Positions 6,000 through 11,184 of a DNA stretch of 11,184 nucleotides are shown here, one piece after another. The notes below the pieces were generated by a model. It had not been told where the DNA came from. It did not search any database and saw only the letters and a program-made list of their open reading frames with translations. The position numbers and the translations under genes were made by a program. Position 1 is the first letter of the stretch, and each line of letters begins with the position of its first letter. The stretch is from positions 1-11,184 of the forward strand of contig JAOUMG010000021.1 in assembly GCA_029881635.1 (NCBI GenBank), given 5' to 3'. Origin of the DNA: Paracoccaceae bacterium (GTDB lineage: Bacteria > Pseudomonadota > Alphaproteobacteria > Rhodobacterales > Rhodobacteraceae).

Positions 6000-8444
6000 A
6001 TGAGCGGGATACCGACAACGGCACGGGTGGTCATCATTGGCGGCGGGGCGGTTGGCGTATCGTCACTTTATCATCTGGCCAAGGCAGGCTGGACCGATTG
6101 TGTTCTTCTTGAGAAAAACGAACTGACCGCCGGGTCGACCTGGCATGCGGCGGGCAACGTGCCGACGTTTTCGACCTCGTGGTCAATCATGAACATGCAG
6201 CGCTACTCGACCGAGCTTTACGCGCGCCTCGGCGCCGAGGTCGACTATCCGATGAACTACCATGTCACCGGATCGGTCCGGCTGGCGCATTCGAAGGAAC
6301 GGATGCAGGAATTCCAGCGCGCCAAGGGCATGGGCCTCTATCAGGGCCTGAATCTCGAGGTGTTGGGGGTCGATGAGATCAAGGGCAAGTATCCGTTCAT
6401 CGAAACTCACGATCTGGCCGGTGCTCTCTATGACCCGGCCGACGGCGATATCGACCCCGCGCAGTTGACGCAGGCGCTGGCCAAGGGCGCGCGCGAGATG
6501 GGCGCCAAGATCCTGCGCTTCACGCCTGCGACCGGGGTCAGCCGCGAAAACGGCGAGTGGATCGTGCACACCGAAAAGGGCGATATCCGCTGCGAATACG
6601 TGGTCAATGCTGCGGGCTACTACGCCCAGAAGGTTGGCGAGTGGTTCAAGCCCTATGGCGGGCGCACCGTCCCGATGATGGTGATGAGCCACCAATACGT
6701 TCTGACCGAGCAGGTGCCGGAGATCGAGGCATGGTCCAAGGAAGTCGGCCACAAGCTGCCGCTTCTTCGCGATGTGGACGTGTCCTATTACCTGCGGCAG
6801 GAAAAGAACGGCTTCAACATCGGCCCCTATGAACCGAACTGCAAGGCGCATTGGGTCAATCCGTCCGACCCGATGCCGGACGATTTCTCGTTCCAGCTTT
6901 ACCCCGACGACCTGGACCGGATCGAGGAGATCGTCGCGGATGCGATGGAACGGGTGCCGCTCGCCGGTACGGCCGGTATCAGCCGCATCATCAACGGGCC
7001 AATCCCTTACGCGCCTGATGGCAACCCGTTGATCGGCCCAATGCCCGGCGTACCGAACGCGTTCGAGGCCTGCGTCTTCACCTTCGGCATCGCCCAGGGC
7101 GGCGGCGCGGGCAAGGTGCTGGCCGAATGGATCACCGAAGGCTGCACCGAATGGGACATGTGGTCCTGCGATCCGCGCCGCTACACCGATTATACCGACC
7201 GCGAGTATTGCATCGAAAAGGGCAAGGAAGTGTACGGCAATGAATATGCCATGCATTTCCCCTGGCACCGCTGGCCCGCCGCGCCCGACCGCAAGGTTTC
7301 CGCCGTCCATGACAAGGTCAAGGAACTCGGCGGCCAGATGGGAGCCTATAACGGCTGGGAACGCGCCAACTGGTTTGCCAAGCCGGGCGACGATACGTCC
7401 GAAGAGGCGACCCATACCTGGGGTCGTTCGGGCCCCTGGGAACAGCGGATCAAGGAAGAATGCGAGGCGGTGCGTGACAGCGTCGGCGTCCTGAACCTGC
7501 CGGGCTTCTCGCGCTTCTGGGTGCAGGGCGAGGGGTCCGACGACTGGCTGCGCGGCTTCTGCACGGGCGGCATCCCGAAGGTCGGCCGGATGAACCTCGT
7601 CTATGTCGCCGACAAGCGCGGCCGCATCCTGACCGAGCTTTCGTGCATCCGGCTTGCGGAAAACAGCTTCGTCCTGATAACGGCGGCGACCGCGCAGTGG
7701 CATGACGGCGAGTTGATCCGCAATTCCGTGCCCGAAGGCGTGACGGTGCGGGAAACCACGACCGAACGCGACTGCCTGATCATCGCCGGGCCGAAATCCC
7801 GCGATCTGCTGGCGGGCATCTCGGATGCCGACCTCTCCATGGGCTGGCTTACGCATCAGCACGCGACCGTCGCGGGCAAGAAGGCCTTCCTGATCCGCGT
7901 TTCCTTCGCGGGCGAACTCGGCTGGGAAGTGCATGCCGAAAACGCCGATATACCCGCGATCTATGACGCGGTGCTGGCGGGCGGGGCGAAACCCTTCGGC
8001 ATGTGGGCGCTGAACTCGCTTCGCATCGAAAAGGGTTACCGCGCGTGGAAGGGCGATCTTTCAACGGACTATTCGCTTTTGGAAGGCGGTCTGGAACGCT
8101 TTGTCAAATTCGACAAGCCGCCGGATTTCACCGGCAAGGCCGCGCTTCTGGCCGAAAAGCAGCGCGGCGTGAAAAAGCGCTTTGTAACCCTCATTATCGA
8201 CGCCGGGGATTGTGACGCACCCTATATGTCGACGCTTTGGCATGATGGCAAAGTCGTCGGTGAAACGACCTCTGGCGCCTGGGGCTACCGGGTGAATGCC
8301 TCAATCGCGCTGGGCATGGTACGCGCCGATCTGGCAGAGCCCGGAACAAAGCTTGAGGTCGAAATCTACGGCGAACGCCATCAGGCTGTGGTGCAGGAAG
8401 ACCGTCCTTTGTGGGACGCCGACAATGAACGCATCCGGGCATGA
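6000..8444 (+). CDS. FAD-dependent oxidoreductase/GcvT fusion, dimethylglycine-sarcosine dehydrogenase-like, first copy (814 aa)
   Basis: Residues 1-400 form a DAO-type FAD domain: GGGAVG at 14-19, Glu38, and TAGSTWHAAG with His49, the position of the covalent flavin histidine in dimethylglycine and sarcosine dehydrogenases. The C-terminal half (from about 450) is a GcvT-like folate domain with FAGELGWEVH and LRIEKGY motifs. Such enzymes oxidise an N-methyl group and transfer the one-carbon unit to tetrahydrofolate in the cytoplasm. At the GcvT motif that reads GIEAD in the second copy, this protein has RILTE (Glu546), so folate chemistry may differ. It is the first gene of the predicted LysR-controlled operon and its stop overlaps the start of a 25-codon ORF (ATGA). 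The gene core is richer in GC and in TTC codons than its neighbours. The family is sure; the substrate is not. Confidence 0.92.
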   Translation: MSGIPTTARVVIIGGGAVGVSSLYHLAKAGWTDCVLLEKNELTAGSTWHAAGNVPTFSTSWSIMNMQRYSTELYARLGAEVDYPMNYHVTGSVRLAHSKERMQEFQRAKGMGLYQGLNLEVLGVDEIKGKYPFIETHDLAGALYDPADGDIDPAQLTQALAKGAREMGAKILRFTPATGVSRENGEWIVHTEKGDIRCEYVVNAAGYYAQKVGEWFKPYGGRTVPMMVMSHQYVLTEQVPEIEAWSKEVGHKLPLLRDVDVSYYLRQEKNGFNIGPYEPNCKAHWVNPSDPMPDDFSFQLYPDDLDRIEEIVADAMERVPLAGTAGISRIINGPIPYAPDGNPLIGPMPGVPNAFEACVFTFGIAQGGGAGKVLAEWITEGCTEWDMWSCDPRRYTDYTDREYCIEKGKEVYGNEYAMHFPWHRWPAAPDRKVSAVHDKVKELGGQMGAYNGWERANWFAKPGDDTSEEATHTWGRSGPWEQRIKEECEAVRDSVGVLNLPGFSRFWVQGEGSDDWLRGFCTGGIPKVGRMNLVYVADKRGRILTELSCIRLAENSFVLITAATAQWHDGELIRNSVPEGVTVRETTTERDCLIIAGPKSRDLLAGISDADLSMGWLTHQHATVAGKKAFLIRVSFAGELGWEVHAENADIPAIYDAVLAGGAKPFGMWALNSLRIEKGYRAWKGDLSTDYSLLEGGLERFVKFDKPPDFTGKAALLAEKQRGVKKRFVTLIIDAGDCDAPYMSTLWHDGKVVGETTSGAWGYRVNASIALGMVRADLAEPGTKLEVEIYGERHQAVVQEDRPLWDADNERIRA

Positions 8445-8518
8445 AAGATGAAGCCACCCTGTGGTCCGCCCATGGGTCCACCGAGTTATTGAGCCAGTAT
8501 GAAGGGGCTATACAGTGA
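8441..8518 (+). CDS. Candidate 25-codon ORF coupled to both neighbours by ATGA and GTGA overlaps
   Basis: The ATG at 8441 overlaps the stop of the upstream FAD/GcvT gene (ATGA, 8441-8444). The frame runs 25 codons and ends at a TGA overlapping the GTG start of the second FAD/GcvT gene (GTGA, 8515-8518). The peptide begins MKDEATLWSAHG and ends YEGAIQ; it is mildly acidic with no membrane segment or signal peptide. I recognise no family. It has no clear ribosome binding site of its own, and the AAGGGG site of the next gene lies inside it. It could encode a micropeptide, serve only to carry ribosomes across the gap, or be chance. It accounts for every base of the 70-bp gap. Confidence 0.45.
   Translation: MKDEATLWSAHGSTELLSQYEGAIQ
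8502..8507 (+). promoter_or_regulatory. Ribosome binding site that sets the GTG start at 8515
   Basis: AAGGGG with a 7-nt spacer to GTG. No in-frame ATG lies nearby upstream, and the next residues align with the start of the first FAD/GcvT paralogue. Confidence 0.7.
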
Positions 8519-10959
8519 CTAATCTGCCTAAAACCGCGCGGGTTGTGATTATCGGGGGCGGCGTGATCGGCTGTTCGGTGGCCTATCACCTGACCAAGCT
8601 GGGTTGGAAGGATGTTGTGCTTTTGGAGCGCAAACAGTTGACCTGTGGCACGACCTGGCATGCGGCAGGGCTGATCGGGCAGTTGCGTGCATCCTCGAAT
8701 ATGACGCGGTTGGCAAAGTATTCGGCCGATCTCTACCGGGGTCTTGAGGAAGAAACCGGGCTTGCCACAGGTGTGCGGCAGGTCGGGTCCGTGTCGGTGG
8801 CATTGACCAGCGAGCGCAAGGAAGAGCTGTTTCGCGGTGCATCAATGGCGCGTGCTTTCGGGGTTCCGGTCGATGAACTGTCCCCGCAGGAAGTAAAGGA
8901 ACGCTATCCGCATCTTAATCTGGACGGTGTGAAGGCTGGCATCTGGCTGCCAACGGATGGGCAGGGCGACCCGGCGAACATCGCATTGGCGCTGGCCAAG
9001 GGCGCGCGTCAGCGCGGTGCGGTCGTTGCCGAAGGCGTCAAAGTGACCGGCATTGCGGTCGCCAACCGCCGTGCGACCTCTGTCCAGTGGGCCATGGGTG
9101 ATGAGCGCGGCGAAATCGCTGCGGATCATGTGGTCAATTGCGGTGGGATGTGGGGCCGTGATGTTGGCAAGATGGCTGGGGTCAATGTGCCGCTTCATGC
9201 CTGCGAACATTTCTATATCGTGACGGAGCCGATCCCCGGCCTTACCCAAATGCCGGTTTTGCGGGTACCCGACGAATGCGCCTATTACAAGGAAGATGCG
9301 GGAAAGTATCTGCTGGGCGCGTTTGAGCCGGTGTCCAAGCCCTGGGGCATGGACGGTATCCCGGAAGATTTCTGTTTTGATCAGTTGCAAGAGGATTTCG
9401 ATCATTTCGAACCGATCCTTGAACGTGCGGTGAACCGCCTGCCGATGCTGGCAGATGCTGGAATTCATACCTTTTTCAATGGCCCTGAAAGCTTTACGCC
9501 CGACGATGCCTATAACCTTGGCCTGTCGCTGGAGGTTGACAATTTCTGGGTCGCGGCCGGGTTCAACTCGATCGGCATTCAGTCCGCCGGTGGTGCGGGG
9601 ATGGCGCTGGCCGAATGGATGGAGACCGGCGAAAAGCCCTTTGATGTCGGTGATGTCGATGTCGGTCGAAACCAGCCATTTCAGGGCAATAAACACTACC
9701 TTTTCGAACGCTCGAAAGAGACGTTGGGCCTGCTTTACGCCGACCACTACCCCTATCGCCAGAAGGCCACGGCGCGCGGCATACGCCGGACGCCATTCCA
9801 CGCACATCTGGCGGCCAATGGCGCGGTATTCGGTGAAATCGGGGGTTGGGAACGCGCGAACTGGTTTGCCAATGAGGGGCAGGAACGGGAATATCAATAT
9901 TCCTGGGGTCCGCAGAACTGGTTCGGTAATCAGGCGGCCGAGCATAATGCAGTGCGTACCAATGTCGGCATGTATGACATGTCGTCCTTCGGCAAGATCC
10001 GCGTCGAGGGGCGCGATGCCGAAGCATTTTTGAACCATATCTCCGGCGCAGACATGTCGGTGCCGGTGGGCAAGATCGTCTATACGCAGTTTCTGAATTC
10101 GCGTGCGGGGATCGAGGCTGATGTGACGGTGACGCGGTTGGCGGAAACGGTCTATCTGGTGGTGACGCCCGCCGTCACGCGGTTGAAAGATCAGGTCTGG
10201 ATGCGCCGTCACATGGGTGATTTCAACGTCGTTCTGACCGATGTAACCGCGGGTGAAGGTGTGCTGGCGGTGATGGGCCCCAATGCCCGCAGGCTGATGC
10301 AGTCGGTCAGCCCCAACGATTTCTCTAACGAGGTCAACCCTTTCGGCACTGTGCAGGAGATCGAGATTGGCATGGGCCTCGCTCGTGTCCACCGGGTTTC
10401 ATATGTGGGCGAGCTGGGTTGGGAGATCTATGTCTCCTCTGACATGGCCGGGCATGCGTTTGAAACGCTTTGGGAAGCCGGGCAGGGTATGGGTCTGAAG
10501 CTTTGCGGCATGCATATGATGGACAGTTGCCGGATTGAAAAAGCCTATCGCCACTTCGGACATGACATCACCTGTGAGGATCACGTGCTGGAAGCAGGGC
10601 TGGGTTTTGCCGTGAAGACGGCAAAACCGGGATTCATCGGCAGGGATGCGGTGTTGCGCAAAAAAGAGGCGGGGTTCGAAAAGCGGCTGGTGCAGTTCAA
10701 GCTGAGCGATCCAGAGGTGATGGTTTATCACAATGAGCCTTTGATCCGTGACGGCAAGATCGTCAGCTATCTTTCGTCGGGCGGGTATGGTCATCATCTC
10801 GGGGCAGCGATTGGCATGGGCTATGTGCCCTGCGCTGGCGAAACGGCGGTCGATGTGCTGGCCTCAGCCTATGAGGTCGAAGTGGCGGGGCGGCGGGTCG
10901 CTGCCGAGGCGTCACTTGCCCCGATGTATGACCCTAAATCAGAACGCGTGCGGATGTAA
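8515..10959 (+). CDS. FAD-dependent oxidoreductase/GcvT fusion, dimethylglycine-sarcosine dehydrogenase-like, second copy (814 aa)
   Basis: Same layout and exact length as the first copy. The FAD domain has GGGVIG at 14-19, Glu38 and TCGTTWHAAG with His49 as likely covalent flavin site, followed by a substrate-binding region and NSIGIQSAGGAG near the end of the flavin half. The GcvT half starts around residue 425 (GGWERANWF) and holds YTQFLNSRAGIEAD (Asp536 at the conserved acidic site), YVGELGWEIY and CRIEKAYRHFG. This copy looks closer than the first to standard dimethylglycine/sarcosine dehydrogenases that make 5,10-methylene-tetrahydrofolate. It starts at GTG, supported by AAGGGG, and is probably translated by coupling with the 25-codon ORF. 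The two paralogues may act on successive N-methyl groups of one substrate or be subunits of one enzyme; neither can be told from sequence. Confidence 0.93.
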   Translation: MTNLPKTARVVIIGGGVIGCSVAYHLTKLGWKDVVLLERKQLTCGTTWHAAGLIGQLRASSNMTRLAKYSADLYRGLEEETGLATGVRQVGSVSVALTSERKEELFRGASMARAFGVPVDELSPQEVKERYPHLNLDGVKAGIWLPTDGQGDPANIALALAKGARQRGAVVAEGVKVTGIAVANRRATSVQWAMGDERGEIAADHVVNCGGMWGRDVGKMAGVNVPLHACEHFYIVTEPIPGLTQMPVLRVPDECAYYKEDAGKYLLGAFEPVSKPWGMDGIPEDFCFDQLQEDFDHFEPILERAVNRLPMLADAGIHTFFNGPESFTPDDAYNLGLSLEVDNFWVAAGFNSIGIQSAGGAGMALAEWMETGEKPFDVGDVDVGRNQPFQGNKHYLFERSKETLGLLYADHYPYRQKATARGIRRTPFHAHLAANGAVFGEIGGWERANWFANEGQEREYQYSWGPQNWFGNQAAEHNAVRTNVGMYDMSSFGKIRVEGRDAEAFLNHISGADMSVPVGKIVYTQFLNSRAGIEADVTVTRLAETVYLVVTPAVTRLKDQVWMRRHMGDFNVVLTDVTAGEGVLAVMGPNARRLMQSVSPNDFSNEVNPFGTVQEIEIGMGLARVHRVSYVGELGWEIYVSSDMAGHAFETLWEAGQGMGLKLCGMHMMDSCRIEKAYRHFGHDITCEDHVLEAGLGFAVKTAKPGFIGRDAVLRKKEAGFEKRLVQFKLSDPEVMVYHNEPLIRDGKIVSYLSSGGYGHHLGAAIGMGYVPCAGETAVDVLASAYEVEVAGRRVAAEASLAPMYDPKSERVRM

Positions 10960-10966
10960 CGGTTCA

Positions 10967-10981
10967 GGGGCGGACAGCCCC
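10967..10981 (+). other. Small hairpin after the second FAD/GcvT gene
   Basis: GGGGC and GCCCC around GGACA, 7 nt after the stop at 10959. No T-run follows, so it is unlikely to end transcription; it may stabilise the upstream message or slightly reduce read-through into the next gene. Confidence 0.3.
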
Positions 10982-11038
10982 CGATACCAATGAGACTTAT
11001 TAGGCCAAATGGCAGCAGATCTTCTGGGAGAGACGGCG

Positions 11039-11184
11039 ATGGCGGATGATGTGGTAAGCGCGGAACCAAAGCGGGCGGGACGGGCCGGAGGACGCGAGGC
11101 GCGCCGGGCAATGCGGGCTGCCCCATTGACCGACGCGATGCGCCCGGTTCGGCCAGGTATGTCGGGCGGACAGTACAAGCCTCT
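11039..11184 (+). CDS. MttB-family (trimethylamine/betaine:corrinoid) methyltransferase, N-terminus only
   Basis: Forty-eight codons are visible before the right edge. The N-terminus is rich in Arg and Gly (RAGRAGGREARRAMRAAP) followed by MRPVRPGMSGGQYKPL, which I recognise as the typical start of MttB-like proteins in Rhodobacteraceae. Members without pyrrolysine demethylate quaternary amines such as glycine betaine or related compounds, passing the methyl group to a corrinoid protein. The active-site region lies outside the window, so pyrrolysine and substrate cannot be judged. The ATG at 11039 has a GGGAG site 8 nt upstream. It follows the second FAD/GcvT gene by 79 bp on the same strand and is probably in the same operon, which supports methylated-amine breakdown. 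Confidence 0.75.
   Translation, partial: MADDVVSAEPKRAGRAGGREARRAMRAAPLTDAMRPVRPGMSGGQYKP

Noticed and set aside
6183..7934. Long open frame (583 codons) on the minus strand within the first FAD/GcvT gene
   Set aside because: It is antisense to a clear enzyme and comes from the GC-rich codon use of that gene; its translation has no recognisable domain.
8459..8482. Weak inverted repeat (GTGGTCC / GGTCCAC) between the two FAD/GcvT genes as a terminator
   Set aside because: The stem has a central mismatch, no T-run follows, and the flanking genes are joined by overlap coupling, so termination here is unlikely.
8842..10392. Long open frame (516 codons) on the minus strand within the second FAD/GcvT gene
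   Set aside because: Antisense shadow of a well-supported coding region; the translation has no recognisable family pattern.
1..11184. CRISPR arrays, tRNA genes, insertion sequences or attachment sites
   Set aside because: No regularly spaced repeats, transposase-like frame, terminal inverted repeats or tRNA-like cloverleaf were seen.

Overview
The window looks like a chromosomal segment from a marine alphaproteobacterium of the Roseobacter type (Rhodobacteraceae). The reasons are the moderately high GC, the presence of two long FAD/GcvT fusion proteins of the dimethylglycine/sarcosine dehydrogenase class, and the start of an MttB-like methyltransferase. This placement is an inference from gene content; no rRNA or other marker gene is present.

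Layout. (i) 1-1044, minus: N-terminal part of a membrane-anchored flavin disulfide oxidoreductase (TVP38/DedA-like domain fused to a mercuric-reductase-like domain), running off the left edge. (ii) 1302-1535, minus: a small predicted secreted protein with its own ribosome binding site and a strong hairpin after its stop. (iii) 1536-1933: an intergenic control region with several repeat motifs. (iv) 1934-4978, plus: a 1,014-residue three-domain protein (APH-type kinase, M23 peptidase fold, class III aminotransferase/phospho-lyase). (v) 5013-5894, minus: a LysR-type regulator, convergent with (iv). (vi) 6000 to the right edge, plus: a likely operon divergent from the regulator. It holds an 814-residue FAD/GcvT protein, a 25-codon ORF joined to both neighbours by stop/start overlaps, a second 814-residue FAD/GcvT protein, and the first 48 codons of an MttB-family methyltransferase.

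How the parts may work together. The 105-bp gap between the LysR gene and the first FAD/GcvT gene holds a perfect T-N11-A dyad centred about 65 bp upstream of the start predicted from a good sigma-70-like promoter. That is the classical arrangement for LysR activation. FAD/GcvT enzymes of this class usually oxidise an N-methyl group of a secondary or tertiary amine and pass the one-carbon unit to tetrahydrofolate. Non-pyrrolysine MttB relatives remove a methyl group from quaternary amines onto a corrinoid protein. The operon therefore reads as a demethylation pathway for a methylated amine, osmolyte or related compound, controlled by the LysR protein. The exact substrate cannot be read from the sequence. 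The kinase/phospho-lyase fusion could supply or use an amino-alcohol or hydroxy-amino-acid intermediate, but it is convergent with the regulator and its link to the operon is only by proximity.

The points most worth a second look are the doubly coupled 25-codon ORF, the textbook LysR operator/promoter, the intact M23 active site inside a protein with no export signal, and the raised GC in the core of the first FAD/GcvT gene.
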